The notes beneath the pieces are model-generated. The model was not told where the DNA came from, searched no databases, and worked only from the letters and a program-made list of their open reading frames with translations. A program made the translations under genes and the position numbers. DNA of 64,000 bases from Streptomyces sp. 1222.5 (GTDB lineage Bacteria > Actinomycetota > Actinomycetes > Streptomycetales > Streptomycetaceae): positions 248,001 to 312,000 of the forward strand of contig NZ_FNSZ01000001.1 of the NCBI RefSeq assembly GCF_900105245.1. Reading direction: 5' to 3'. The first letter of the stretch is position 1; every line of letters starts with the position of its first letter. Below are positions 45,534-54,602 of this stretch, piece after piece.

Positions 45534-45816
45534 GGCTCCTCAAAGTGACCCCGCCCCCGGCATCACACCCACCGCCGAGCACCGCCGTGCCCTGCTCGCG
45601 CGATGTTCCGGCTTCCGGCGAGATGGCCCTCGCTGTAACGGAAAGCGACCAAACGCCACATAAAGTAGACCTATTGCCAAAAGTCAATGGACAGGATTAG
45701 ATCGCCTGAATTCATCCAGATCAGGATGGGTCCGGCGGATGTAGATCACTGCGGTCCGCCACCGATCACACAGAGCCCAGCCAGCACCCGAGCGGTGAGC
45801 GGAGGCGACAGTCGGC
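45534..45816. other. intergenic, divergent promoters expected
   Basis: Divergent region between the deaminase gene and the large phosphatase gene. AT-rich patches (aaagtcaatggacaggatt) could hold promoters; no clear -10/-35 pair. GGAGG at 45801 serves the downstream gene. Confidence 0.4.
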
Positions 45817-48800
45817 GTGGTGAATACCAGAAGCAGCGATGCGAACGGCATCGACTCCCCCAAGTCCCGCGCTCACCGTCCACCACACCAGACCCAAGGC
45901 CCGCGAACCCGGCAGACCATGGGGCCCCAGGAACGGCACAGTGTGCGCATGCGGCTGCTCGACGCCGTGGACGAGGACCGGCGTGATGTCGACGTGCTGG
46001 TGACGGCGCTCCAGCAGGCCGTGGCCGAGGTGCGCGGCTTGGGCGGAATGGTCCATCTCCCGGGCGGCGGGATGAGCGGCATCCTCTACCTGGTCGCCGA
46101 CAGTGGCCTGCCGGAATCGATGACCCGGCCCTGGTTGGTCATCCCGGCACGGGGCACGGCACCGCCCAGCCGGGCCGCCCGTCACGACGCCATCATGTGG
46201 CAACCTCACCTGGCCCCGCCCGACCCGGTGCCGGGCCGGGACCCTGCCGCACTGTGGCCTTCCCGGCTCCCCGCCGGCATCGCGCACCTGGCCGTCCCCG
46301 TTCCGGGCGGCGGCAAGCGGCGGGGCGCGCTCTCGGTCCTCTTCTCAGCGGATGACCAGCCCGGCGCGGCGGAGTGCGCGTTCCTAAACGAGGTGGCCGC
46401 CTGGGTGTCCGGGAGGCTCAGTGCTTCCGGGATCCTCAACCCGTCTCCCGCCCTGCTGCGGGCCCTGGAAAACGGGCCCGGATCTGGGGAAGTGGACCCG
46501 TGGTATGCGGAAGGGGTGCCCTCCGTCACCTATACATGGGACCTGCGTACCGGTGAGCTGACCTCCGACCGGCCCGTGGAAAAGGTGCTGACCGGCATCG
46601 ATCCGGAGGTGATGGCCGGCGGCATCGAGGCATGGGCGGCGCTGATCCACCCCGATGACCTTCCGGGGGCGGTCACCGGCTTCGACATGGGCATCCAGCT
46701 CCGCGGCGGCTTCCAGGACGAGTACCGGATCCGGCGCCAGGACGGCACGTACCTGTGGATCGAGGCTCGCGCCCGGACGATCACGGACGAAGCCGGGGCA
46801 CCGGTGAAGGTGATCGGCACCCTTCGTGACAGCAGCGAAACGCACACCACCGCCGAGTCGGTGGGACGGGCGCTGCGACACATGAGCGACGGCTTCGTCT
46901 CCGTGGACACGGACTGGCGCATCGGGTTCCTCAACGAGGCGGCTGAAAAGCTGTTCGGTCCCGCGGGGGACGTGGCCGGATGTCTGCTCTGGGAGATTCC
47001 CGCACTGCAAGCCGTGCCGGGGCTCGAGCAACGGTGTCGGATGACAGCGGCCGAGGGCGGACCGGCCGGATTCGACGTACCGGGGCCGGACGGGCGGTCC
47101 TGGTACCACCTGCGACTGGTACCGGTCCCGGAAGGACTCACGCTCTACATCACCGACACCACCGAGCGGCATCTGCGCGAAGTCGAGCGAGCCGACGCGG
47201 AACAGGCAGCCGCGGAACGGGCGGCCCTGGTCCAGCGGATCACGCGGGAGCTGGCCGAGGCGGCCACCGCCCAGGACGTGATGGCGGCAGTGGCCGACAG
47301 CGTGATGAAACCCCTTGGGGCCACGGGGCTCATCATGCTCGGCGTAACCGGCGACCGGCTCACCGTCATCGGATCCCGCGGATATCCGGAACGCTTCATC
47401 CGACTTCTGGACGGCACCTGGGAACTGGGGGACACGACGAACCCGGTGGGGTACGCCCTGCACACCCGCGCTCCCCTCTGCATCTCCTCGCCCGAGGAGA
47501 TGCTGGAGAGTTACCCGGCAACCGAGAAGCTGGTCCGCGAGGGAGGCAAAGCGACGTGGGCCTTCCTACCGCTGGCCGTGTCGGGGCGCGAGATCGGCGC
47601 GGCAGTGATCTCCTTCGGCCGACCACGGGCACTGGGCGAAGAGGAGAAGACCCTGTTGGCGGCTCTCAGCGGACTGATAGCGCAGGCGCTGGAGCGGGCC
47701 GGGCTCTACGACGAGGCGACGACGCGAGCCCGTACCCTCCAGCGCAGCCTGCTGCCCAAGGCACTGCCCGAGCTGCCTCAGGTGACGACGGCGGCCCGCT
47801 ACCAGCCGGCGAAACAGGGAGCCGACGTCGGTGGTGACTGGTACGACGTGATCCCGCTTTCCGCGGCAAGGGTGGCACTCGTGATCGGTGACGTGATGGG
47901 CCACGGCATGGCCGAAGCCGCCATCATGGGCGGCCTCCGCACGGCTGTGCGCACCCTCTCGGAACTGGATCTACCGCCCGACGAAATCCTCAGTCACCTC
48001 AACGACATCGTCGGCAACCTGGGAAGCGACGCTTTCGCCACCTGTCTGTACGGCATATACGACCCGGTGACCCGACGTCTGGCCTACGCCAGCGCCGGTC
48101 ACCCGCCCCCGGCCGTGGCTCACCCCGACGGCACCGTCAACTTCCTGCCTGTCACTCCGGACCCGCCGTTGGGGGTGGCCGCTCCCCCCTTCGAAGCCCT
48201 GGAGACCCTGCTGCCCGCCGACAGCCTCCTCGCCCTCTACAGCGATGGTCTCGTCGAGAGCAAGGACAGGGACATCATCACCGGCATGCGCCACCTCGCC
48301 GAGCTCCTCTCGCAGTCCGCGAACGCCCTGGCGACCTCGCCGGCGGACGCGTCGGAGCTGGACGCCCTCTGCGCCACACTCGCCTCCGCTCTCCTACCGG
48401 CCCACGGCGCACTGAGCGATGACGCCGCCCTGCTGCTGGCCGCCACCCACCCGCTGGCCGCGGAGAATGTGTCCGAGTGGCCGTTGCCCGAGGACCCGAT
48501 GGCGGCAGGCCAGGCCCGCGAGCTGGTCCGTTCACAGCTCACCGAGTGGGGCCTGACCGATGAGGACCTGATCATGACCACCGAGCTGCTGGTCAGTGAG
48601 CTGGTCGGGAACGTCGTCCGGCACGCCTACGGCCCCATCCGACTGCGCATGCTGCGCAGCCGCACACTGACCTGTGAGGTCACCGACGCCAGCCTGACCA
48701 CACCGCACATCCGCCACGCCTCCGCCATGGACGAAGGAGGGCGCGGCCTGCAGCTCATCTCCGCACTGTGCCAACGCTGGGGCACCCGGCACACCCGAAC

Positions 48801-48846
48801 CGGCAAGTCCATCTGGACGGAGCAGCCCCTTCCACGGTCCCAATGA
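45817..48846 (+). CDS. GAF/PAS/GAF-PP2C phosphatase with HATPase kinase domain
   Basis: 1009 aa from GTG after GGAGG. N-terminal ~50-190 is GAF-like (GIAHLAVPVPGGGKRRGALS). PAS at ~225-345 (PSVTYTWDLRTGELTSDRPV, DEYRIRRQDGTYLWIEARA) and a second at ~350-450 (SDGFVSVDTDWRIGFLNEAA). GAF at ~470-620 (AFLPLAVSGREIGAAVISFG). PP2C at ~640-850 (VGGDWYDVIPL, VIGDVMGHGMAEA, ASAGHPPPAV, LALYSDGLVES, DDAALLLA). HATPase anti-sigma type at ~885-1005 (LLVSELVGNVVRHAYG, DEGGRGLQLISAL). It combines a phosphatase and a kinase for anti-anti-sigma control in one chain. Cytoplasmic. Confidence 0.93.
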   Translation: MVNTRSSDANGIDSPKSRAHRPPHQTQGPRTRQTMGPQERHSVRMRLLDAVDEDRRDVDVLVTALQQAVAEVRGLGGMVHLPGGGMSGILYLVADSGLPESMTRPWLVIPARGTAPPSRAARHDAIMWQPHLAPPDPVPGRDPAALWPSRLPAGIAHLAVPVPGGGKRRGALSVLFSADDQPGAAECAFLNEVAAWVSGRLSASGILNPSPALLRALENGPGSGEVDPWYAEGVPSVTYTWDLRTGELTSDRPVEKVLTGIDPEVMAGGIEAWAALIHPDDLPGAVTGFDMGIQLRGGFQDEYRIRRQDGTYLWIEARARTITDEAGAPVKVIGTLRDSSETHTTAESVGRALRHMSDGFVSVDTDWRIGFLNEAAEKLFGPAGDVAGCLLWEIPALQAVPGLEQRCRMTAAEGGPAGFDVPGPDGRSWYHLRLVPVPEGLTLYITDTTERHLREVERADAEQAAAERAALVQRITRELAEAATAQDVMAAVADSVMKPLGATGLIMLGVTGDRLTVIGSRGYPERFIRLLDGTWELGDTTNPVGYALHTRAPLCISSPEEMLESYPATEKLVREGGKATWAFLPLAVSGREIGAAVISFGRPRALGEEEKTLLAALSGLIAQALERAGLYDEATTRARTLQRSLLPKALPELPQVTTAARYQPAKQGADVGGDWYDVIPLSAARVALVIGDVMGHGMAEAAIMGGLRTAVRTLSELDLPPDEILSHLNDIVGNLGSDAFATCLYGIYDPVTRRLAYASAGHPPPAVAHPDGTVNFLPVTPDPPLGVAAPPFEALETLLPADSLLALYSDGLVESKDRDIITGMRHLAELLSQSANALATSPADASELDALCATLASALLPAHGALSDDAALLLAATHPLAAENVSEWPLPEDPMAAGQARELVRSQLTEWGLTDEDLIMTTELLVSELVGNVVRHAYGPIRLRMLRSRTLTCEVTDASLTTPHIRHASAMDEGGRGLQLISALCQRWGTRHTRTGKSIWTEQPLPRSQ

Positions 48847-49471
48847 TCTCTGAGCGTGGCGGGTAGCCGGACCGACGGCACATCGGGCGCAACCTGTGAC
48901 CGCCTTCGTGTCGTTCGGCTAAGTCACGGGCAGCCCAGCCCTGTGACCCTGACGCCGGATCAGCTCGCCCTACGGCGCGACCGTCGCGCTCTGCCGCGGA
49001 CTGTGGGCACTCGGTGTCGGCCAGCCGCAGCCGGCGGAATTCCTCTGCGTCGGAGAAGTCGAGCTCACCAGTGAGCCGGCCTTGGCCAGCGCGGGGAGTT
49101 CCGCCTCGGTGCGGGAGTGGACGCTGGAGTGGACGAGGCTGAAGGACGTCGCGTACGCCGAGCGAGTGATGACGTCCACCGGTCCCGGTCGCGTCAGAAC
49201 CGCGCTCCGGACACGGGGGGACCCGAGGGCTGTCCCCCACCGGGTGTCGCGGCGCGGTCGGTACCGGCACCAAGGGCCTGCTCACGGAAAATGATTTGAG
49301 CGAGACGGCACCGCTCCCCTACTTTCGTGGTGGACCGTGAAGTCGTCGTATGGAGGTGAGCCCCGTGAACACAATCACCCATGGGTGCTCCCTCAACCCG
49401 TCACGGTCCGGCGGCTGACATTCGGTGTCGCCAGGAGCGCCTGAGATCGAGGCACTCCTGAGGAGACTCCG
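48847..49471. other. no intact gene recognised
   Basis: Minus-strand pieces SAYATSFSLVHSSVHSRTEA then ELPALAKAG, and GELDFSDAEEFRRLRLADTE in another frame, look protein-like and may be a broken gene, but the family is not recognised. Confidence 0.35.
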
Positions 49472-50263
49472 ATGAACACAAGACCTCTCATTTCTGGCCT
49501 GAGCGACAACGCGGTGACCGTCACGCGTGTCGCGGACAGGCAATGGCACGCGCTGGAAGACGACCTGGTGGTCGGGCGCGGGCATGCGGAGCACCGGCCC
49601 GACGGACGCTTGTTCGTCAGCATCGACGCCTGGAACGACGCCGCCTTCGACCGGCTCGCCGAGGCGATGGTCGCGGAACTGCCGGCGCCTCTCTACACGG
49701 TGGTCGACGAAGCCGACGTCGAGCTGACGGCCGGCTGGCGGCGAGCCGGTTTCACGATCCGGCGCCGCGAGTGGGAGTACGTCGTGCCGACCGACCCGCG
49801 GGTCACAGGGCTCGAAGCAGTCCTGCCGCCTCCGGGCGTGACGATCGTGCCCGCCGGTCAGGCGGACGAGAGTCTGCTGCGGGCGTTGGACCGCGCGATC
49901 CGTGACGAAGTCGAAGAGACCGTCGGATGGCAGTCGATGCCCGCGGAGGTGATTCCCCGCCCCGCCGGCGACACCGTCGTCCACCCGTCGAAGTACGCGG
50001 TGGCGGCGACGCCGCACCGCTACCTGGGGCTGATCCGGGTGGTAACGGTGAAACGGCCCCGCATCGGGCTGATCGCGGTCCGGACCGGCGAGCAGCGCCG
50101 CGGCATCGCGCGGGCACTGCTGGCCCACGCGCTCGGAACGCTGTACGGCTCCGGGAGCACCGCCGCCTGGACCGAAGTCCACGAGTCCAACCACGCAGCC
50201 TCGGCGCTGTTCGACGGCATCGGCGCCCGGCCGATGAGCAGCAACCTGGAGCTGGTGCGATGA
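49472..50263 (+). CDS. GNAT acetyltransferase
   Basis: 263 aa. Two-part GNAT: an N-terminal segment ([40 protein letters not shown]) and a C-terminal domain with [40 protein letters not shown] and [26 protein letters not shown] is the CoA-binding R/QxxGxG/A motif. It overlaps infA by ATGA. The partner position suggests possible modification of a translation component; substrate unknown. Confidence 0.85.
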   Translation: MNTRPLISGLSDNAVTVTRVADRQWHALEDDLVVGRGHAEHRPDGRLFVSIDAWNDAAFDRLAEAMVAELPAPLYTVVDEADVELTAGWRRAGFTIRRREWEYVVPTDPRVTGLEAVLPPPGVTIVPAGQADESLLRALDRAIRDEVEETVGWQSMPAEVIPRPAGDTVVHPSKYAVAATPHRYLGLIRVVTVKRPRIGLIAVRTGEQRRGIARALLAHALGTLYGSGSTAAWTEVHESNHAASALFDGIGARPMSSNLELVR

Positions 50264-50484
50264 CGAAGAACAAGAACGTCATCGAGGTCGAAGGCAAGGT
50301 CGTCGAGTGCCTGCGCAGCGCCATGTTCACCGTGGAGCTCGAGAACGGCCATCAGGTACTCGCGCACATCAGCGGGAAGATCCGCAAGCACTACATCAAG
50401 ATCATGCTGGAAGACCGGGTGTTGGTGGAGCTCCCGCCGTACGACCTGACGCGTGGCCGGATCGTGTTCCGGTACCGGAACTAG
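50260..50484 (+). CDS. infA: translation initiation factor IF-1 paralogue
   Basis: 74 aa, usual length. [60 protein letters not shown] and [14 protein letters not shown]: complete OB fold with IRKHYIKI and LTRGRI motifs. The main infA sits in the ribosomal protein cluster; this copy is outside it and is translated with the GNAT gene by overlap. Binds the 30S A site at initiation, perhaps under special conditions. A strong terminator follows. Confidence 0.93.
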   Translation: MTKNKNVIEVEGKVVECLRSAMFTVELENGHQVLAHISGKIRKHYIKIMLEDRVLVELPPYDLTRGRIVFRYRN

Positions 50485-51066
50485 CGGCGGTCGGCACCTT
50501 CCACGGAGGCTGTTCCTGGGGCGCCCCGGTCACGGCCATTGCGTGACCGGGGCTCCGAATGGCCTATACGGCGGCGATGTCACCGGCCCATCCCATCGAA
50601 GGCACACTCGCGTTGCATCGGCACGGTGGGGCGCCCTCGACGTGTGCACGCGACAGTGTGCGGCAACTGCTCGATCCACGGCTTCGAAGCCATGCCCGGA
50701 CACCACCGCATTCCGGCCGCTTCCGCTACGGCGGCACGCGCGGCCCTGGGGCAGGGGGGTTCGGCCGTGGTGGCGGGGCGGGACAGTCGCGACGGTGGGC
50801 CGCCACCGGGCAAGACAGCGACCGACGCCCCTGTCCCCCTTGTCGCCCGAAGGCAACTGCGCTGCCACTCGGGAGCGTCGGGAGCCCACCTCGGAGCGCG
50901 GGTGGCCGGTGTCATCTACCGGTGGCTGCGCGAGAATCAGCGGCGGTGGGCTGCTGCAGGTGCACTTTAGTGTCTCGGGCAGTCGGTGCGCGCATGACTG
51001 GCCGGCCGCGCATGAAAATGACTCCACTCATCAGGCCCGCTGGAAACGACCATCTAGGCTGGCGCG
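50485..51066. other. no gene apart from terminator
   Basis: After the terminator, frames are without domain. Nothing else is supported. Confidence 0.45.
50523..50553 (+). terminator. GNAT-infA terminator
   Basis: gccccggtcacg pairs with cgtgaccggggc around gccattg, 39 bases after the infA stop. Confidence 0.75.
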
Positions 51067-51918
51067 GTGACTGATGAGCAGGAGCGGGTGCAGCCGTCGG
51101 GAGTGTGGGCCACAGCGGTGGGAGTGGCCAGGGTACGGGCGCTGGAGACCGAGCGGGAGAACGCGCTGTTCCGCGACCCACTCGCACAGGCCTTCGCCAC
51201 CGCAGGCGGCCTGTGGCCCTCCTCGCCGCCGCTGCCCGATGACGAGGCCGCGCGACGGCGCCGGCTGGCCGTGTCGTTCTCCATCGTGATCAGGACGAAG
51301 TTCCTGGACGAACTGTTGCAGCAGGCCTCCGCCTCCGGGGTCCGGCAAGTCGTGCTGCTCGGCGCCGGCATGGACAGCCGGGCCTTCCGGATGGACTGGC
51401 CCGAGGGCACCCGGCTGTTCGAAGTCGACACCGCCGCGCCACTGGACTTCAAGGCTTCCGTGCTGCGCCAGGAGCGGGCCGTCGCACGCTGCGAGCGGAT
51501 CACCGTCGCGGTGGATCTGCGTGAGGACTGGCCCGGCGCGCTGGCCAACGCGGGGCACGACCCGGCGTTGCCGACTGTGTGGATCGCCGAAGGGCTGCTG
51601 ATCTATCTGCCCGAGGACGCGGTGGAGCTGCTGCTGGCCCGGATCAGCGCACAGTCGGCGGCGGGCAGTCGGATGGGGCTGACGTTGGGCTCGCGTGGCG
51701 TGCTCGAGCGCTTCGGCGCCGATGCCGCGCCGGGATCAGCGGCGTCCATGTGGGTCTCGGAGATGCCCGACGACCCGGTGGGCTGGCTGGCCGGGCACGG
51801 CTGGGAGGCCGACAGCCACACCCTGCGCGAACGCGCTGCCGCTTACGGCCGCCCACTCAGCACCCCGCCCCAGCGCGAGGAGGGACCCGGCGGACTGATC
51901 TCGGCGGTCCGCCGGTAG
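51067..51918 (+). CDS. SAM-dependent methyltransferase (LCM/TIGR00027 type)
   Basis: 283 aa from GTG. GVARVRALETERENALFRDP is the family N-terminus, then FSIVIRTKFLDELLQQASAS, VRQVVLLGAGMDSRAFRMDW (motif I, SAM binding), TRLFEVDTAAPLDFK, RITVAVDLREDW and PTVWIAEGLLIYLPEDAVEL. Related to leucine carboxyl methyltransferase and the actinobacterial putative O-methyltransferases. Substrate not known. Convergent with the RibD-like gene; 26 bp between stops. Confidence 0.9.
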   Translation: MTDEQERVQPSGVWATAVGVARVRALETERENALFRDPLAQAFATAGGLWPSSPPLPDDEAARRRRLAVSFSIVIRTKFLDELLQQASASGVRQVVLLGAGMDSRAFRMDWPEGTRLFEVDTAAPLDFKASVLRQERAVARCERITVAVDLREDWPGALANAGHDPALPTVWIAEGLLIYLPEDAVELLLARISAQSAAGSRMGLTLGSRGVLERFGADAAPGSAASMWVSEMPDDPVGWLAGHGWEADSHTLRERAAAYGRPLSTPPQREEGPGGLISAVRR

Positions 51919-51944
51919 AGGGCTTCCTCGAGTGGGGCCTGGCG

Positions 51945-52589
51945 TCACCTTCGCCAGAACAGGTGGTGCGTCACGCCGCTCGGACTGGGCACGATCTCCA
52001 GGTGGAACCGGTCGAGCAGCTCATCGGGGGACTCCCAGAGCCGTAGTCCGGACCCGAGCTTCACCGGCGAGACCGCCACGTGCATGGTGTCGACGAGGTC
52101 GGCATCAAGGAACTGCCGGACGGTGGTGACCCCGCCGCCGAGTCGGACGTCCTTGCCCTGCGCCGCTTCCCGTGCCTGTGCGAGGACCGTGGCCGGGCTG
52201 CCGTCGACGAAGTGGAACGTGGTGTCGGACAGCATGAACGACGGACGCGTGTGGTGCGTCATGACGAACACCGGGGTGCGGAACGGAGGCTCCTGGCCCC
52301 ACCAGCCGCGCCAGTCATGGTCCTGCCAGGGCCCGCGCTGGGGCCCGAACTTGTTGCGCCCCATGATCTCGGCGCCGATGTTGCGCGCGAAGTCCCGCGT
52401 GAAGTAGTCGTCGAGGCCCCGGCTCCCCCCGGAATCCCCGCGCATGGGCCAGCTCGCCGTGGCTCCGGCCCAGGCGAACAACCTCTCGGGATGATCGAAG
52501 CCGAACGGCCGCTCGAGACTCTGGTGCTCACCGGCACCGATTCCGTCACTCGAGACGTTGAAGTTCATGACTCTCAGCAGTTGCTCCAC
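51945..52589 (-). CDS. RibD C-terminal/DHFR-like reductase
   Basis: 214 aa from a GTG start (MEQLLRVMNFNVSSDGIGAG when initiated). Then RNIGAEIMGRNKFGPQRGPW, PPFRTPVFVMTHHTRPSFML, FHFVDGSPATVLAQAREAAQ, DVRLGGGVTTVRQFLDADLV and DTMHVAVSPVKLGSGLRLWE. Pattern of the dihydrofolate reductase-like family with NADPH-binding GGGVT. Oxidoreductase of unknown substrate. The start is uncertain by a few codons. Confidence 0.85.
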   Translation of the reverse strand: MEQLLRVMNFNVSSDGIGAGEHQSLERPFGFDHPERLFAWAGATASWPMRGDSGGSRGLDDYFTRDFARNIGAEIMGRNKFGPQRGPWQDHDWRGWWGQEPPFRTPVFVMTHHTRPSFMLSDTTFHFVDGSPATVLAQAREAAQGKDVRLGGGVTTVRQFLDADLVDTMHVAVSPVKLGSGLRLWESPDELLDRFHLEIVPSPSGVTHHLFWRR

Positions 52590-52940
52590 GTGCGTCCTCG
52601 TCAGTCCTGTCGCGCCGGCGTGCGGGAAAGCGCCGCACATCTTGACGTCGAACGGGACGTGGCCGGATCGACAGCTGCCCATAAATTTCTTCGCGGCGTG
52701 GCAGGTACCGACCCGTGCGAAGGGGCGTTGCCCCAGTTGCGGCCCTGGTAGCCGGGTGCGGTGAAACGGTGGGGCGAAAAGAGAAGAGCGACCCGGGCCC
52801 GGCGGTCAGGAGCATGTCGGGTTCAGAGCGTCCGGTAGGTCTCGTCGGGCCGCGTTTCGGGCCTTCTCCCAGGCCGGCCGACGGTAGCGGCTGCCGCGAG
52901 CCGACCGCTGGACCTCCAGCGCTCCGCGGCGGCGAGGCGG
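52590..52940. other. no gene recognised
   Basis: No supported frame between the reductase and the small acidic protein. Confidence 0.4.
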
Positions 52941-53237
52941 TCAGGGTGTGTCGCCGGAATAGTGGAAGCGGCAGGCCACCCCCGGGCCCGGTATGCGCGG
53001 TTCGTCAGCGTTCGGGTCGTACAGTGCTCGGCCGCCGGGCCACCGCGACAGTTCGGTGGACAGCGCGACGCCACCGTCGACTTCTTGCGCCGTCCACCCG
53101 GTGATGTCCAGCAACAGACCGTCCAAGGGGCCGCCGACGAGCGTGGCGTACGTCCGTTGGGGCAGGGGGCCGGGATTGGGGTCGTCGTGTTCGCAGCCGT
53201 AGACCCGGCCACGCAGCAACTGCTCATCGCCGTTCAT
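52941..53237 (-). CDS. small conserved hypothetical
   Basis: 98 aa. ATG after GGGAGGCTGGTCGT. MNGDEQLLRGRVYGCEHDDP, YATLVGGPLDGLLLDITGWT and PNADEPRIPGPGVACRFHYS. The LVGGPLDG(L/R) segment recurs in small actinobacterial proteins of unknown role. Soluble. Confidence 0.65.
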   Translation of the reverse strand: MNGDEQLLRGRVYGCEHDDPNPGPLPQRTYATLVGGPLDGLLLDITGWTAQEVDGGVALSTELSRWPGGRALYDPNADEPRIPGPGVACRFHYSGDTP

Positions 53238-53470
53238 ACGACCAGCCTCCCAGCCACCACCGACAACCCGGACAGGCGCTGGGTCGTTCCCCGTGCGGGA
53301 CTGCCGGATCAGCGAGGCCGCCAGCAACCCCGCGCCCAAGCGCCCGCCGGCGAGTAGGCCGAGGCGTGGAGCCCGGCGGATGAGCGCGGTTTCGGGTGAT
53401 GCTGTGGTCATGTCCAGGGCTTCTCCGCAAAGCGCCCTCATGACCCGTACACCAGCAGCGGGGTAGTCCC

Positions 53471-53731
53471 CTAGGTCGTCAGCCTGAGGCTTTCCGGCAT
53501 CTCCATCGCGCTCTCATCGTCCGCCGCGGTCGGCAACGCCTTATGGCCCTCCGACCAGTGATTGATCCACCCACAAACGCCGCATGCGTACCGGCCATTG
53601 ACCCCGGCGACCTCGGAACCGCACCTCCCGCACTGGGTCCGGGTGATCTCCTGGCCGGCAAGGAACGCGGCGGCCGCCGCTGCCCGTTCAGGATCCGGCA
53701 CCGGCTGTACGCGCTTCCGTGGTCGACTCAC
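53471..53731 (-). CDS. small zinc-ribbon protein
   Basis: 86 aa from GTG. VSRPRKRVQPVPDPERAAAA then EITRTQCGRCGSEVAGVNGR and YACGVCGWINHWSEGHKALP. Two CxxC pairs form a zinc ribbon. The C-terminus is acidic. Nucleic-acid or protein binding likely; no family name. Arg/Ala-rich N-terminus. Confidence 0.6.
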   Translation of the reverse strand: MSRPRKRVQPVPDPERAAAAAAFLAGQEITRTQCGRCGSEVAGVNGRYACGVCGWINHWSEGHKALPTAADDESAMEMPESLRLTT

Positions 53732-53926
53732 GCCCTCGACCCTATCCGCGGTTCGAGCGCAGCGAACCCGTCGGGGCCGAAGCGACGCTGCGGTGGCCCG
53801 GTCGGTGTTGAGCACTCCCCGGTCCCGGCTGCGGCCGTGGGCAGGGCGGCACGTACTGGACATTGCTGTACGGCGCGTGCGCGGGGCCGCCGTTGGTTCA
53901 CCGTGCTTCGTTGACTTCAGGTGCCG

Positions 53927-54211
53927 TCACTTCAGTTCGATCTCGATGAAGGTCAGCGGGGCGGTGCCGGTGTTGACGACTTCGTGTTCGGCGCCGGCAG
54001 GGCGCGCGTAGGACTGGCCGGCCCGCAGTTGCGAGGAGGTGACAGTGCCGTCGGGAGTGACTACACCGGTTTGCCCGTCGGTGACGGGTACGACGACGTA
54101 GTCGTACCCGTGCACGTGACGGCCGGTGCTCTCCTGGGGTTCGAAGTCCCAGCGGGTGACCCGGACCCGCTCGTCTTCGTGCTGCACGGTGGCGCGGGCG
54201 GTCGTCGTCAC
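53927..54211 (-). CDS. cupin-domain protein
   Basis: 94 aa from GTG after GGAGATCGCCC (ATG 54226 gives five more). VTTTARATVQHEDERVRVTR, WDFEPQESTGRHVHGYDYVV, VPVTDGQTGVVTPDGTVTSS and YARPAGAEHEVVNTGTAPLT. The cupin metal site is reduced (HxH in RHVHGYD; second His in AEHEV). Enzymatic or binding role unknown. No partner. Confidence 0.85.
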   Translation of the reverse strand: MTTTARATVQHEDERVRVTRWDFEPQESTGRHVHGYDYVVVPVTDGQTGVVTPDGTVTSSQLRAGQSYARPAGAEHEVVNTGTAPLTFIEIELK

Positions 54212-54602
54212 GGGCGATCTCCTCATCGTCGGTTGCCGTACGGGTATGGCTGGTGTCCCAAGTGGCAGGCTATCCGCCGCGTGCTGCGACGGCGGGGAGG
54301 TGTCCGCTCCTCGCCGGGCGAACAGGTCGGCGACCAGGATGAGCGGAGGCCGGGCGCGGCGGCCGTCGCATACGACGGCGGACGCCCGCAGGACCACCGG
54401 GGCCCTGAGCGACAACAGACGGACTTCGGGCAGGGGCACCGCTCGGCAGCAGCCAACACCGAGTCGCCGCTGGTCGGCGCTGGCCGCATCTGCCAGGCGC
54501 GGTGTGGCCGAGTACCTTCCCGAGACCACGTCGATAACTGGGTGCTCGTCGCGTCGGCGAATGTGAGGATGACGATCGGTCGACGGACGGCGGACACACG
54601 GG
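54212..54602. other. no gene recognised
   Basis: Divergent region between the cupin gene and the HEAT-repeat gene. No supported frame or clear promoter. Confidence 0.4.

Noticed and set aside
50485..51066. Plus-strand frame after infA
   Set aside because: Starts in the terminator hairpin and lacks any family feature.
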